50,536 nt of DNA from a bacterium (GTDB lineage: Bacteria > Patescibacteriota > Saccharimonadia > Saccharimonadales > Saccharimonadaceae). The notes under the pieces are model-generated. The model saw nothing but the letters and a program-made list of their open reading frames with translations. It was not told the DNA's origin and ran no database searches. Positions 33,934 through 43,362 of the stretch are shown here, piece after piece. How positions within the stretch are numbered: the first letter of the stretch is position 1; each line of letters starts with the position of its first letter. The stretch covers positions 1 through 50,536 of the forward strand of contig JAUIBD010000006.1 in the NCBI GenBank assembly GCA_030427525.1, written 5' to 3'. The position numbers and the translations under genes were made by a program.

Positions 33934-35358
33934 CTATAACCTCTCGCGTATCAGCTTTTGGGCCATGCCGGGGTTGGCCTTACCCTGAGATTTTTTCATA
34001 ATCTGGCCTACCAAGAAGCCTATTGCCTTATCGTTTCCAGCCTTAATGTCATCAATCGCCTTTTGACTTGCGGAGTCTGCTAGTACTTCATCTACTATTG
34101 CCGCAATTTCACCTTCATCGCTTACTTGGAGTAAGTTTCTGTCTTCAGCGAGTCTGCGTGGGTCCGTTGCACCATTCATAAGTTCATTGAATAGTTCGCT
34201 TGCTGCATTTGAGGTGATCTCAGCTTTTTCAGTCATCTCACACAAGGCCAAAAGGTCTGCTACGTCAGCGTTCTTCTTTTCATCAGTAGCTTCATCTATA
34301 GTCAAGTTACTAGAGATCCAGTTTGCCACTCGCTTGGCTGCCTTCTTTCCGCCACTGGAAAGTACTGCCGAAACTAATTCGGCATATTTCTGATTGGCCA
34401 AAATACTATTTATCACTGACTTATCGACACCCAAGTCTCCCCATTCCGCACGATATTCTGGAGGTAATTTTGGCAGGTTAGATTGGATTTCCTGAATTTG
34501 CTTATCAGATAGCACGATAGGAGGAATGTCTGGGTCTGGCATATAGCGATAGTCTTGGGCATCTTCTTTGCTGCGCTGGCTGGTTGTTTTACCTTTCGCA
34601 TCATCCCAGCCACGAGTTTCCTGCACGATACGTTCACCCTTTTCCAGCAATGCAACCTGGCGCTTAAACTCATATTCAGCAGCCTTTTCGACGCTCCTGA
34701 AGCTGTTTAGATTCTTCGTTTCTGTGCGTGTGCCAAGTTCTTTCGAGCCTTTTGGCGCGACAGACAAGTTCACATCAAATCGCATATTCCCATGATATAG
34801 GTCTCCATGTGTAATTCCTGCAAAGGTCATTAAACGATATAGTTCAGTCGTATACGCTTTTGCCTCGGTGGGGCTATGCATGTCGGGCTCAGACACAATT
34901 TCAATCAGTGGAGTCCCCGCACGGTTCAAATCGACCAAACTGTAGTCGCCATAATGAGTCAACTTGCCTGCATCTGCTTCAATGTGGGCATGGTGAATAC
35001 GAACTTTTACCGTTGTACCGTCTTCCGTCGGTACATCTATCTCACCTGCTAAAATTGTTGGCTGGTACATCTGTGTTATCTGGTAGCCATTCGGTAGGTC
35101 GGGGTAGAAATAGTGTTTTCGATCAAAACGACTAAGATTGGCAATTTTTGCATTCATCGCTTTACCAGCACGTACAGCCAAGTTTACCGCTTCCTTGTTC
35201 AAGATCGGTAACATGCCAGGCAGACCAAAATCGATTGGGTGCGTCTTACTGTTTGGTTTGGCGTCACGCGCATCATTGTCTGCGGGGCTAAATAGTTTCG
35301 TTTTCGTAGCCAGCTGCACGTGGCACTCAATACCAATCGTCATTTCATATTCAGCCAT
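33934..35358 (-). CDS. gatB: Aspartyl/glutamyl-tRNA amidotransferase subunit B
   Basis: The kinase-like subunit of GatCAB, which converts Glu-tRNA(Gln) and Asp-tRNA(Asn) to the correct amides. In 474 aa the cradle domain starts YEMTIGIECHVQLATKTKLF, with KTHPIDFGLPGMLPILN, FDRKHYFYPDLPNGYQITQ and a YQ/tail domain from about 330, ending KKSQGKANPGMAQKLI. The start codon overlaps the stop of the HEPN-like gene by one base (TAATG). The gene implies indirect amidation for Gln and/or Asn tRNAs. Confidence 0.97.
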   Translation of the reverse strand: MAEYEMTIGIECHVQLATKTKLFSPADNDARDAKPNSKTHPIDFGLPGMLPILNKEAVNLAVRAGKAMNAKIANLSRFDRKHYFYPDLPNGYQITQMYQPTILAGEIDVPTEDGTTVKVRIHHAHIEADAGKLTHYGDYSLVDLNRAGTPLIEIVSEPDMHSPTEAKAYTTELYRLMTFAGITHGDLYHGNMRFDVNLSVAPKGSKELGTRTETKNLNSFRSVEKAAEYEFKRQVALLEKGERIVQETRGWDDAKGKTTSQRSKEDAQDYRYMPDPDIPPIVLSDKQIQEIQSNLPKLPPEYRAEWGDLGVDKSVINSILANQKYAELVSAVLSSGGKKAAKRVANWISSNLTIDEATDEKKNADVADLLALCEMTEKAEITSNAASELFNELMNGATDPRRLAEDRNLLQVSDEGEIAAIVDEVLADSASQKAIDDIKAGNDKAIGFLVGQIMKKSQGKANPGMAQKLIRERL

Positions 35359-35777
35359 TAGATTGCCCCCAGGTCTTTTAGTGACTGCTTGAAGGCAGCT
35401 AGTGCGCGACGTGTAGTGCTATAACTTACTTGCACGTTCTGTTCGTGAGCAATCTGATTACGTAGCTTGTGTGCAGTCCAGGTATTGTTCGCGTTGCTCC
35501 ATGCACTTTTTGCTGTTTTCATGCGCTCACCCATCGTTTCACCTTTATAACCCGATTGTTTCAGTGCCTGGTCTAATAGTTTATCGGCATTAAGTATAGC
35601 CAAGTGATAGCTTGGTTCTTGATTCTTTACTACTTGTTGTTCAATACGCATCCAGTCAGTACGATATTTTTCCACATTGAGTCCCGATGCACCGCGACGT
35701 CCATGCGTAATCAGAAAAAGTATCATACCACCCACTAAGATAATAGCCGCTAAAAATGCTATAAGTAGCCAGTTCAT
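35358..35777 (-). CDS. Membrane-anchored HEPN-like domain protein between gatA and gatB
   Basis: A 139-aa protein with one N-terminal membrane helix (about 3-24), a basic HGRRG stretch, then an all-helical domain (about 35-137). The helical domain contains R106-N107-Q-I-A-H111, fitting the R(N)x4-6H motif of HEPN domains, preceded by HLAILNADKLLDQALKQSG and followed by a Ser/Thr turn and helix, as in HEPN folds. Many HEPN proteins are RNases. It is locked into the gat operon: ATGA overlap with gatA upstream and TAATG overlap with gatB downstream. A role in tRNA or amidotransferase control is only inference. Confidence 0.5.
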   Translation of the reverse strand: MNWLLIAFLAAIILVGGMILFLITHGRRGASGLNVEKYRTDWMRIEQQVVKNQEPSYHLAILNADKLLDQALKQSGYKGETMGERMKTAKSAWSNANNTWTAHKLRNQIAHEQNVQVSYSTTRRALAAFKQSLKDLGAI

Positions 35778-37147
35778 CGTTGAGTCTCCATACTTTTTGC
35801 AAACGCCAGCATTTTGGCATCTGCTTTGCGCGGCGCTACCAGCTGAACTCCGACAGGTAAACCATCAGGCGATGTTCCCGCAGGAATACTCATCGCTGGC
35901 ATACCTGTTAGGTTGGCAGGGACAGTCATGGCATCAGATAAGTACATTTTTATCGGGTCATCAGTATTTTCGCCAAAACCAAACGCAGGCGTCGGTGCAG
36001 TTGGCATTAGTAATAAGTCATATTTGTTAAATAATTCATCAAACTGTTGAATCAGTAACGTACGCGCCTTTTGCGCTTTTAGGTAGTATGCATCGAAAAA
36101 GCCACTTGAAAGCACGTAGCTACCTATCATAATACGACGCTTATTCTCTGTCACGAAACCTTCATCGCGAGAACGACCGTATAGTTCTGCTAGTGTTTTT
36201 ACGTTCTGGGCTCGGCGACCATATCGAATACCATCATAGCGAGCTAAGTTGCTACTTACTTCAGCTGGTACGATAATGTAGTACATCGCCAGACTTAACT
36301 TTACTAACGGTAAACTTACTTCTTCAACCTCGTGGCCAGCGTCTTTGAGTTTCTGAATATACTCATTTGTAACATTTCGAACTGATTCGTCCACATCATC
36401 CGTGAGAGTATCTTTTATAACACCAATTTTCACCTTACCGTCGACAGTAGTTGACTCGAAATAATCCGGCAGTGTTGTCATGTCTTTTTCGTCACGCCCA
36501 GCCATAATGCTCATCACCAACTCGGCGTCATCAGCCGTCTTTGTGAAGCAACCCATCACGTCCGTGCTGCTTGCCATTGCCACTACACCATAGCGACTTA
36601 CCATACCGTATGTTGGTTTTATGCCATACACACCGTTAAAACTTGCAGGTTGGCGAATTGAACCACCGGTATCGCTTCCAAGAGCAAATGGTACGATATC
36701 TAGCGCAGTGACCACGGCAGAACCGCCACTACTACCACCGGCTACCTTGGTTGGATCAGCTGCGTTTTTCGTAGGACCAAATGCAGAGTTTTCAGTACTA
36801 CCACCATGTGCAAACGCATCTAGGTTGGCTTTTCCAATACAAATCGCGCCCTCTGCCTCAAGCTTTTCTACTGCAGTTGCCTGCAAAGGAGCATCAAAGT
36901 TTTCCAGAATTTTGGCGGCTGCTGTTGTCGGTGCGCCAAATGCCAGGTAATTGTCTTTTACGACAAATGGAACTCCTGCCAATTTGCCTGTAATTTCGCC
37001 ACTATCGACCGCGTCCGCTCGCTCCAATGCGCGCTTTTCTGTGAGACTTAGCAGCGCATGGTATTCTTCAAATTCTTTCGCTTTTTTTAGCGCATCTTCA
37101 ATATTTTTGCGCGCAGAATTTCCTTTTACATCACTAATCGTCGGCAT
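35774..37147 (-). CDS. gatA: Aspartyl/glutamyl-tRNA amidotransferase subunit A
   Basis: The glutaminase subunit of GatCAB. In 457 aa the amidase-signature triad is complete: Lys64 (FVVKDN), cis-Ser139 (GGSSGGSA) and nucleophile Ser163 (GSDTGGSIRQPA). The rest follows the family to VPANLTGMPAMSIPAG and LPVGVQLVAP near the C-terminus. It starts 4 bp after gatC and its last codon overlaps the next start (ATGA at 35774-35777). Confidence 0.97.
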   Translation of the reverse strand: MPTISDVKGNSARKNIEDALKKAKEFEEYHALLSLTEKRALERADAVDSGEITGKLAGVPFVVKDNYLAFGAPTTAAAKILENFDAPLQATAVEKLEAEGAICIGKANLDAFAHGGSTENSAFGPTKNAADPTKVAGGSSGGSAVVTALDIVPFALGSDTGGSIRQPASFNGVYGIKPTYGMVSRYGVVAMASSTDVMGCFTKTADDAELVMSIMAGRDEKDMTTLPDYFESTTVDGKVKIGVIKDTLTDDVDESVRNVTNEYIQKLKDAGHEVEEVSLPLVKLSLAMYYIIVPAEVSSNLARYDGIRYGRRAQNVKTLAELYGRSRDEGFVTENKRRIMIGSYVLSSGFFDAYYLKAQKARTLLIQQFDELFNKYDLLLMPTAPTPAFGFGENTDDPIKMYLSDAMTVPANLTGMPAMSIPAGTSPDGLPVGVQLVAPRKADAKMLAFAKSMETQR

Positions 37148-37151
37148 TATC

Positions 37152-37442
37152 TTATAGTACCTTCGGAACTTTTATCTGGTTCTCGGCCTGATCGGGAGCT
37201 AGCGCAAGTAGATCACTTGTAGTGACTTCACTCGTTATAACTTCGTCTTCTCGCATTATATTTTCTAGGTCAACCACCTGATAGGTTGGCTCGACACCTT
37301 CTGTGTCTAGTTCACCTAGCTGTTCGACATACTGCAAAATATTGACGATATCCTTCGTCAATCCATCTACTTCGTCATCAACTAATTGCAAATTACTGAG
37401 CGCCGCCAATTTCACGACGTCATCACGAGATACGTTCGCCAT
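37152..37442 (-). CDS. gatC: Aspartyl/glutamyl-tRNA amidotransferase subunit C
   Basis: A 96-aa subunit that ties GatA and GatB together. The typical start ISRDDVxKLAxLSNL appears here as VSRDDVVKLAALSNLQLVDDE, followed by DIVNILQYVEQLGELDTEGVEPTYQV. It is the first gene of the gat operon (gatC-gatA-HEPN-gatB-nudix-galU). TATAAT (37456-37451) ends 8 nt before ATG 37442, so the leader is 1-2 nt. uvrB ends 15 bp upstream on the same strand. Confidence 0.92.
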   Translation of the reverse strand: MANVSRDDVVKLAALSNLQLVDDEVDGLTKDIVNILQYVEQLGELDTEGVEPTYQVVDLENIMREDEVITSEVTTSDLLALAPDQAENQIKVPKVL

Positions 37443-37450
37443 ATGATTTC

Positions 37451-37456
37451 ATTATA
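37451..37456 (-). promoter_or_regulatory. -10 box TATAAT of the gat operon (near-leaderless)
   Basis: TATAAT on the minus strand lies 8 nt before ATG 37442, in the 15-bp gap after uvrB. The rest of the promoter lies inside uvrB. Confidence 0.55.
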
Positions 37457-37457
37457 C

Positions 37458-39437
37458 CTATTTTTTTGTCTGTTTGCTACGGATTTCGGCAATTAAATCT
37501 CGTAGCTCGGCAGCTTTTTCAAATTCAAGGTTAGCACTAGCAAGTTCCATCTGGCCAGTTAGCTCACGGACTAGCATGTCATATTCATCACGCGGAATCT
37601 TCTTTAAGTCTAGTTTCGACTTCTTGTCTTCGTCTTTCATTGGGATCAATGCACGTAGTCCCTCACTAATTTCCTTGGCAACGCTCGTTGGAGTAATACC
37701 ATGCTCTTTGTTGTATGCTTCCTGAATATCACGGCGTCGGTTTGTTTCACTAATAGCGCGTTTCATAGACTCAGTCATGTTGTCTGCATACATAATCACC
37801 GTACCTTCTTCATGCCTCGCCGCACGACCAATAGTCTGAATAAGTGCACTTTCGCTACGTAAAAAACCTTCTTTATCGGCGTCTATTATTGCAACCAAGC
37901 TTACCTCAGGTAAGTCTAGGCCTTCGCGTAGCAAGTTAATCCCTACTAGCACATCATATACACCACTTCGCAGGTCCCGCAGTATGTCGCTACGTTCCAA
38001 TGTGTCAATTTCACTATGGATATAGGCAGTTTTAATACCCAAGTCCTGTAAGTACTGGCTTAAATCTTCAGCCATTCGCTTTGTCAATGTGGTTACTAGC
38101 ACGCGTTGCTGCTTTTTCGTTCTATCACGAATTTCAGCGATCAAATCGTCTACCTGGCCTTCACTCTTTCGTACTTCTATCTTTGGGTCTAGCAGTCCAG
38201 TTGGTCGAATTACCTGCTGCGCTGGCTTTGGGCTGTGCGAAAGTTCATAGTCGCCTGGTGTGGCAGAGACAAAAATCGCGTTATTGATGTGTTTATCGAA
38301 TTCATCAAATCTTAGTGGACGGTTATCAAGCGCACTCGGTAAACGAAAACCATGCTCTACCAATACTTCCTTACGCGCACGATCGCCATTGAACATACCA
38401 CGAACTTGTGGCAAGGTCATATGACTTTCGTCAATCAGCAGTAGCCAATCATCAGGGAAATAATCGATCAATGTTGCTGGCTGTTCGCCAGGTTCACGAT
38501 TCGTCAGGTAGCGACTATAGTTTTCAATTCCTTTCACAAAGCCAGTCTCTTCTAACATCTCAATGTCATATTTAGTACGCTGAGCGAGTCGCTGGGCTTC
38601 TAAAAACTTATCGTGCTTTTCAAAATACTTTATTCGTTCATCAAACTCTTTTTTGATCTTTTCTATTGCCACCACCAATTTTTCTTTTGGCGTTACATAG
38701 TGACTACTTGGAAAGATTTTTAGTTCACTAGGTTCACCTAATATTTCTCCTGTCAACGGATCAATTCGTGTCATTCTATCTATTTCATCCCCAAAAAACT
38801 CGATACGGTACGCGACGTCACTGCCAGCTGGAAATACATCTACTACGTCACCTTTCACCCGAAACGTTCCACGGTGAAAGTCTATATCGTTTCTTTGATA
38901 TTGTATGTCTGTAAGCAAACGCACAAATTTATCTTGCTGTCTGCGTTCACCTTTTTTCAAATGAATCGACATTTCGCCGTAAATATCTGGCGAGCCAATG
39001 CCATAAATGCAGCTCACACTTGCCACAATTATCACGTCTCGACGGGTAAGTAACGCGGTGGTGGCTGCGTGTCGCAAACGGTCAATCTCATCATTTATCT
39101 TCGAGTCTTTTTCGATGTATGTGTCGCTACTGGCAATATAGGCTTCAGGCTGATAGTAATCAAAATAGCTGACAAAGTAATGTACTTCGTTGTCGGGGAA
39201 AAAGCCTTTAAACTCGCTATACAGCTGCGCAGCGAGTGTTTTGTTGTGTGCCAACACGAGCGTCGGGACATTTCGATTGGCAATAATATTTGCCATCGTA
39301 AATGTCTTGCCTGAACCGGTGACGCCGAGTAGTGTCTGTTCGCGTTCATTTTTCTCGAGTCCATAAATTAGCTGCGCAATCGCACTCGGCTGGTCTCCGG
39401 TTGGCTGATAAGACGTATCAAGCTTGAACTTACTCAT
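37458..39437 (-). CDS. uvrB: Excinuclease ABC subunit B (UvrB)
   Basis: The damage-verifying helicase of nucleotide excision repair. The 659-aa protein has Walker A GVTGSGKT at 38-45, the beta-hairpin region with [11 protein letters not shown] and DTYIEKDS (about 90-107), the DESH box ([13 protein letters not shown]), motif V/VI ([36 protein letters not shown]), and the C-terminal UVR domain ([13 protein letters not shown]) that binds UvrC. TATAAT ends 6 nt before ATG 39437, so it is predicted leaderless. uvrA and uvrC are not in this window. Confidence 0.97.
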   Translation of the reverse strand: MSKFKLDTSYQPTGDQPSAIAQLIYGLEKNEREQTLLGVTGSGKTFTMANIIANRNVPTLVLAHNKTLAAQLYSEFKGFFPDNEVHYFVSYFDYYQPEAYIASSDTYIEKDSKINDEIDRLRHAATTALLTRRDVIIVASVSCIYGIGSPDIYGEMSIHLKKGERRQQDKFVRLLTDIQYQRNDIDFHRGTFRVKGDVVDVFPAGSDVAYRIEFFGDEIDRMTRIDPLTGEILGEPSELKIFPSSHYVTPKEKLVVAIEKIKKEFDERIKYFEKHDKFLEAQRLAQRTKYDIEMLEETGFVKGIENYSRYLTNREPGEQPATLIDYFPDDWLLLIDESHMTLPQVRGMFNGDRARKEVLVEHGFRLPSALDNRPLRFDEFDKHINNAIFVSATPGDYELSHSPKPAQQVIRPTGLLDPKIEVRKSEGQVDDLIAEIRDRTKKQQRVLVTTLTKRMAEDLSQYLQDLGIKTAYIHSEIDTLERSDILRDLRSGVYDVLVGINLLREGLDLPEVSLVAIIDADKEGFLRSESALIQTIGRAARHEEGTVIMYADNMTESMKRAISETNRRRDIQEAYNKEHGITPTSVAKEISEGLRALIPMKDEDKKSKLDLKKIPRDEYDMLVRELTGQMELASANLEFEKAAELRDLIAEIRSKQTKK

Positions 39438-39443
39438 CCCTTT

Positions 39444-39449
39444 ATTATA
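39444..39449 (-). promoter_or_regulatory. -10 box TATAAT of uvrB (leaderless)
   Basis: The minus-strand TATAAT, 6-nt spacer AAAGGG, then ATG 39437. No clear -35. Confidence 0.65.
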
Positions 39450-39507
39450 GCAATATACACACCATTCTTGTTTGGTAAATATACTGTTTAATATATAGTT
39501 TTTATGC

Positions 39508-39513
39508 TACAAT
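39508..39513 (+). promoter_or_regulatory. -10 box TACAAT of the LOG-family gene (very short leader)
   Basis: TACAAT ends 10 nt before ATG 39524, predicting a leader of about 3-4 nt. The in-frame TTG at 39518 would lie before the expected transcription start. Confidence 0.45.
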
Positions 39514-39523
39514 TATCTTGAAA

Positions 39524-40222
39524 ATGGACCAAAAACAAACAGCAGCCGACAAAAATATAGTCTGTATACCTCGCGAAATAATGTTGCAGGCGGCTATGCT
39601 GCGTTTGGGCGATATAGATGAAGAAGTACAGCGCGGTTACGACGTAATACGTCGATACCATAAAACAGTCACTGTTTTTGGCTCGGCACGACCACCTCAT
39701 ACGCCCGAAAACCGCGAACACTACCAGGCAGCACGAAAGACAGCCGCAAAATTAGCGGAGCACGACTATGCAGTAGTAACCGGCGGTGGACATGGCATCA
39801 TGGAGGCCGCAAACAGAGGCGCCTTTGAAGCAGGCGGTAATTCTATAGGCTTCAACATACGCTTACCGAAAGAGCAAAGCCTGAACGAGTACACGACCGA
39901 CTCATTAAGCTTCAAATACTTTGCTCCGAGGAAAATAGTGATGACACTATTTGCAGATGCATACATCTACTTCCCTGGTGGTTTCGGCACACTCGATGAG
40001 CTCGGTGAAATTATTACCCTCATTCAGACACACAAGACAACAAAAGCCCCGGTCATTCTGTACGGCAAGGAATTCTGGAAAGATTTCGACAAGTTTGTAA
40101 AAAACGAACTACTAAAGCACGAAATGATAAGCGATGGCGACCAAAAGCTATACCACATCACAGATGATATTGATGAGTTAGTTGAGCTAGTGCGCGCAAA
40201 CCATACTTATTGCGACCATTAA
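39524..40222 (+). CDS. LOG / TIGR00730 family Rossmann protein (nucleotide 5'-monophosphate phosphoribohydrolase-like)
   Basis: A 232-aa protein of the 'lysine decarboxylase' family now known as LOG. Residues include VTVFGSARPP, VTGGGHGIMEAANRGAFEAGG and the signature PGGFGTLDELGEIITLIQT. Characterised members cleave cytokinin or purine nucleotides into base and ribose 5-phosphate. ATG 39524 is chosen over TTG 39518 because the -10 box ends at 39513. It converges on a PfkB kinase (9-bp gap), next to a pentose-phosphate cluster. This fits a nucleotide-salvage role, but that is inferred. Confidence 0.85.
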   Translation: MDQKQTAADKNIVCIPREIMLQAAMLRLGDIDEEVQRGYDVIRRYHKTVTVFGSARPPHTPENREHYQAARKTAAKLAEHDYAVVTGGGHGIMEAANRGAFEAGGNSIGFNIRLPKEQSLNEYTTDSLSFKYFAPRKIVMTLFADAYIYFPGGFGTLDELGEIITLIQTHKTTKAPVILYGKEFWKDFDKFVKNELLKHEMISDGDQKLYHITDDIDELVELVRANHTYCDH

Positions 40223-40231
40223 TTACCGTTG

Positions 40232-41731
40232 CTAGAGTTCAGAAACTTTGTAGTTTTTCGGTGCTTCTTTTAGATACTTTTCTATCTGACTCATCTTTAG
40301 CAGGCCAGTTTGTGCACCAAGTTTTTGCACTACATTCATACTGTTGATTGGTGCCCATAATAGCGCTGTATCAAGATCTTTGCCCATCGCAAGTGCAGCT
40401 GTAATAGTTGAAGCAAACGCATCGCCCGCACCTGTTCTATCGAGGGGTGGTGCAGGATCTGGGTAGTTTGGTACGGTCACGCGCCTTCCATTCTGCGATG
40501 CGTACGATCCATTCGGGCCGTCGGTAATAACCACAATCTCAGGCCCCAGTTCGTGCAGCGCATCCATCAACTTCGGGAGGTCATCGTATGATTCACCTGT
40601 TACGTCTACCGCTTCCTCTCGGTTCATTACCACCATGTAGCTGCGCTTGTATATCTTGGCCAGTTTTTCTTTCCCCCATTTGAAGTGGAACGTGCCTGGC
40701 TGGAACACAAGTTTCGTATGCTTGTGTGTATCTAGGTACGCCAGTAGGTCTTCATGAAGCTCCCACGACTTATCGCTAATAAGTGATAAGTAAATCCAAT
40801 CAGGTGGTGTTTTCGGTAGTTCCCAGTTGTATTCGTAGTCTTCATTTTTTACTAAAATAGTTCGCTCGGCACCGTAGCGCAGCACGAAATAGTAATTAGA
40901 CTTTCTACCCTTTTCACAATCTACCAAGCTCGTGTCGATGTTTTCTTTCTTTAGCTGTGCAATGGCTTCTTCTTGTGTTGCGTCAGTACCTAGCCACGCC
41001 AGCAGGCTGACATCAAGCCCTAGTCTTGCGCACGAAACGGCAGCATTTGGTGACGGCCCAACGGCCTTTACAATCTCTACCCCTTTGTACGGTGGTTTCG
41101 AGCCTAGTGGCAAGCTAAGGCGTTTGCTACCATCATCATCTGTATCCACGCGTGCCACTTCTTCGTCGAGTTCAATGAACGCGTCTGTAAAAATATCGCC
41201 AATCGCTAGTAGCGAAGGCTTTCCGCTCGCAGAGAGATCTGTTGATATGTCTCGAAAATCACCATCGTTTTCATGTAACAGATGTGCTTGTTTCGCAAGC
41301 TTGTCTACTTTCGTATGATTTGCGTTTTCCTCGGCATTGAAGCGTCGGGTCAGTTCGCGTCGTAACTGGCGTTGACCGTGCTGTCCTTTTCGCTCAGCAA
41401 ATGTCAGTTCATGATGTGCATTATCAACGACATCTTGTAGGTTAAACGACACTGGCCCATCTACGAACGGTAGTACCACCCACGATGTTTTACGCAGTAA
41501 ATGGTCAATGTCATGATTTTGTGCGGCAGTACACAGAGCATAGTATAATTCTTCCGCAGTTGTGTCGGCAGTGTCCACGCCTATGCGTCGCATTACCTCA
41601 TGTGCGCGCTCCAGGATGTCTGCTACCATACGTACTGAAACGGTTTGCCCCGCCATCTTTTCAAGTTCGGCTATATGCGTCGCAAATAGCGGACTTTCGT
41701 TTTCTAGCACGTCACGTAAAAATCTGCTCAT
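40232..41731 (-). CDS. PfkB-family carbohydrate kinase with unusual 170-residue N-terminal extension
   Basis: A 499-aa protein. Residues about 171-490 form a ribokinase-like domain: LLAIGDIFTDAFIEL, GPSPNAAVSCARLGLDVSLLAWLG (substrate loop), and the catalytic signature DRTGAGDAFAS with base Asp437. Ribokinase-type enzymes are usually about 300 aa, so the first 170 residues, helical and charged, are an extra domain I cannot name. The start overlaps the stop of the second PfkB gene as ATGA (41728-41731). Substrate (ribose, nucleoside or another sugar) unknown. Confidence 0.82.
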   Translation of the reverse strand: MSRFLRDVLENESPLFATHIAELEKMAGQTVSVRMVADILERAHEVMRRIGVDTADTTAEELYYALCTAAQNHDIDHLLRKTSWVVLPFVDGPVSFNLQDVVDNAHHELTFAERKGQHGQRQLRRELTRRFNAEENANHTKVDKLAKQAHLLHENDGDFRDISTDLSASGKPSLLAIGDIFTDAFIELDEEVARVDTDDDGSKRLSLPLGSKPPYKGVEIVKAVGPSPNAAVSCARLGLDVSLLAWLGTDATQEEAIAQLKKENIDTSLVDCEKGRKSNYYFVLRYGAERTILVKNEDYEYNWELPKTPPDWIYLSLISDKSWELHEDLLAYLDTHKHTKLVFQPGTFHFKWGKEKLAKIYKRSYMVVMNREEAVDVTGESYDDLPKLMDALHELGPEIVVITDGPNGSYASQNGRRVTVPNYPDPAPPLDRTGAGDAFASTITAALAMGKDLDTALLWAPINSMNVVQKLGAQTGLLKMSQIEKYLKEAPKNYKVSEL

Positions 41732-42702
41732 AGTTGCTTCTCCTGTAGTGGCATATCATGTAATTTTACGTGTTTTCCTAAAATTCCTGGTTTGGCACCA
41801 ATGTGCGCCACCACGGAAGTAGAGTTCGCACTAGCAAAAACAATCGATTCTTTCAGTGTTTTACCTTGAATCCATTGGCTCAGAAAACCGCTCGCAAAGG
41901 CATCGCCCGCACCAGTTCTGTCGTTCACCTTCACATCTTCGTACATACCTGCTCGTATTATGGTTTCGCCATCGCTAGCCACCACACCGCGCGGGCCGTC
42001 ACTTACAATCGCCACGCTAACATAATGCAAAAGGTGCCGTACCAATTCTTCACTTGTGCTACCTTCTACCAACATCTGGGCTTCTTCCTTGTTCAGACAA
42101 AGCACTTCAACACTATCTAGTATGCCTTTCAATTTATTAGGCTTAGCAAGCTCAGTGCCAGCAGGGTTCAGCATCACCTTTACATTGTATTCTTCGGCCA
42201 TGTCTACTATTTTGCGTAGTAATTCTACACCACCCTTCATCAGTGCGGTTGGGTATACCCAGTCGGCGGTTTTTATCACGTCTAGCTTCACATTGTCGCC
42301 ATCAGCGTTAGTTGCTTTGCCTGCGTTGTTCAAAATAGTTCGTTCACCATTTGTGGCAATCAAAATGGTTGAGTAACCCGCTTGATAGCGTTTATCTTGG
42401 TGCACATTATGTGTTAGCACACCCTCAGCGTCGAGTGCACGCAGCACAGCCTCAGATGCTGGGTCGTAGCCTAGTGTCCATACGTATTCAGCATGTAAGC
42501 CTTGGCGAGCAAATGTCACCGCAACGTTCGTGGCATTACCGCCAGTTGCGAATTCAAGGTCATCTATATCCATCTTCGCACCAAGTGGCAAGTGCGTGTA
42601 CATTACTTTGCCCTCTTTGTGCGGGTCAAACTCGTCATCTTTTAAGAAGACATCCTGCGTGGCTTTGCCTATACAAACAATTTTTGGTATTTTCCCACTC
42701 AT
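41728..42702 (-). CDS. PfkB-family carbohydrate kinase
   Basis: A ribokinase-like enzyme, 324 aa from ATG 42702. It begins IPKIVCIGKATQDVF, has the substrate-binding FATGGNATNVAVTFARQGL near 52-70, and the catalytic NDRTGAGDAFASG near 264-276. The upstream in-frame start at 42783 is rejected because TATAAT (42718-42713) lies between it and 42702, and the family begins at 42702. It forms a two-gene operon with the longer PfkB kinase. Both may phosphorylate sugars or nucleosides feeding the pentose phosphate genes nearby. Confidence 0.87.
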   Translation of the reverse strand: MSGKIPKIVCIGKATQDVFLKDDEFDPHKEGKVMYTHLPLGAKMDIDDLEFATGGNATNVAVTFARQGLHAEYVWTLGYDPASEAVLRALDAEGVLTHNVHQDKRYQAGYSTILIATNGERTILNNAGKATNADGDNVKLDVIKTADWVYPTALMKGGVELLRKIVDMAEEYNVKVMLNPAGTELAKPNKLKGILDSVEVLCLNKEEAQMLVEGSTSEELVRHLLHYVSVAIVSDGPRGVVASDGETIIRAGMYEDVKVNDRTGAGDAFASGFLSQWIQGKTLKESIVFASANSTSVVAHIGAKPGILGKHVKLHDMPLQEKQL

Positions 42703-42712
42703 TACTACACTT

Positions 42713-42718
42713 ATTATA
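42713..42718 (-). promoter_or_regulatory. -10 box TATAAT of the PfkB operon (very short leader)
   Basis: The minus-strand TATAAT ends 10 nt before ATG 42702, giving a leader of about 4 nt. Confidence 0.5.
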
Positions 42719-42752
42719 CCACTAGTGCTTGAGCAGACTACCCCTAATCTTG

Positions 42753-42758
42753 TATTAT
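42753..42758 (+). promoter_or_regulatory. -10 box TATTAT of the unknown 175-aa gene (leaderless)
   Basis: TATTAT is followed by 7 nt and ATG 42766. No ribosome binding site. Confidence 0.45.
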
Positions 42759-42765
42759 CTTTTCT

Positions 42766-43293
42766 ATGTCCATAGAACGCCAAGGTTATGAAAGAGATTA
42801 TTTCGTCTGCGGTTGGTTAGGCACGTTTGCTGTCATGCAGGCTGCTCGCGAATCGGATAAGGTTGCAGAGAAATCAAAGACAGGTTCTGCGATGCATCTC
42901 CTTAGAGCTTGCGAAAGTATCGACGAAGATAGAGAAGCATTCCTGGAAGATTTTCAACGTTTTGCAAACAGTTACCACACCAATCAGAATAATTATAAAG
43001 TTAAGTGGGGCGAACGATTAGCTATCCTCGATGAAAATGGTTCATTATCTAAAGAATTCATAGAAGCCTACGATTTATTTTGTGACCCAGAGCGAATGGA
43101 GAAATTGCTAGCAACATCTGACATCGGCCGACTCGCAGACAGCCTTGCCTTCTACAAAGATTACTTCGCCAAAATGGGAAGAGTCTACGCACCAATCGAA
43201 CTTAGGACTCTTAGCCACTTTATTGAATATGCTCATCGGGAAATTGATTTCTATATCGGACTTGAGGATCCAGCCAGAAAAGTAGCTAGCTAA
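42766..43293 (+). CDS. Unknown 175-aa soluble protein
   Basis: No family recognised. The protein is mixed-charge, mainly helical by composition, with aromatic-rich ends (RDYFVCGWLGTFAVMQAA near the start; FIEYAHREIDFYIGLEDPARK near the end). There is no signal peptide and no obvious catalytic motif. It is probably leaderless. A second unknown gene follows on the same strand 69 bp later with its own -10 box. A weak GCC-AAC-GGC stem with seven T (about 43,308-43,330) lies between them and may terminate transcription. Confidence 0.6.
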   Translation: MSIERQGYERDYFVCGWLGTFAVMQAARESDKVAEKSKTGSAMHLLRACESIDEDREAFLEDFQRFANSYHTNQNNYKVKWGERLAILDENGSLSKEFIEAYDLFCDPERMEKLLATSDIGRLADSLAFYKDYFAKMGRVYAPIELRTLSHFIEYAHREIDFYIGLEDPARKVAS

Positions 43294-43349
43294 CGGCTTC
43301 TCCAGCACTGCCAACGGCTTAGATTTTTTTATGCAACCACTAATTGAAA

Positions 43350-43355
43350 TATAAT
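43350..43355 (+). promoter_or_regulatory. -10 box TATAAT of the unknown 277-aa gene (leaderless)
   Basis: TATAAT, a 7-nt spacer, then ATG 43363. Confidence 0.6.
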
Positions 43356-43362
43356 ATTTACT

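Noticed and set aside
42703-42783. Upstream start at 42783 for the second PfkB kinase
   Set aside because: The TATAAT box lies between this and ATG 42702, the extension would overlap the divergent 175-aa gene, and the family begins at 42702.
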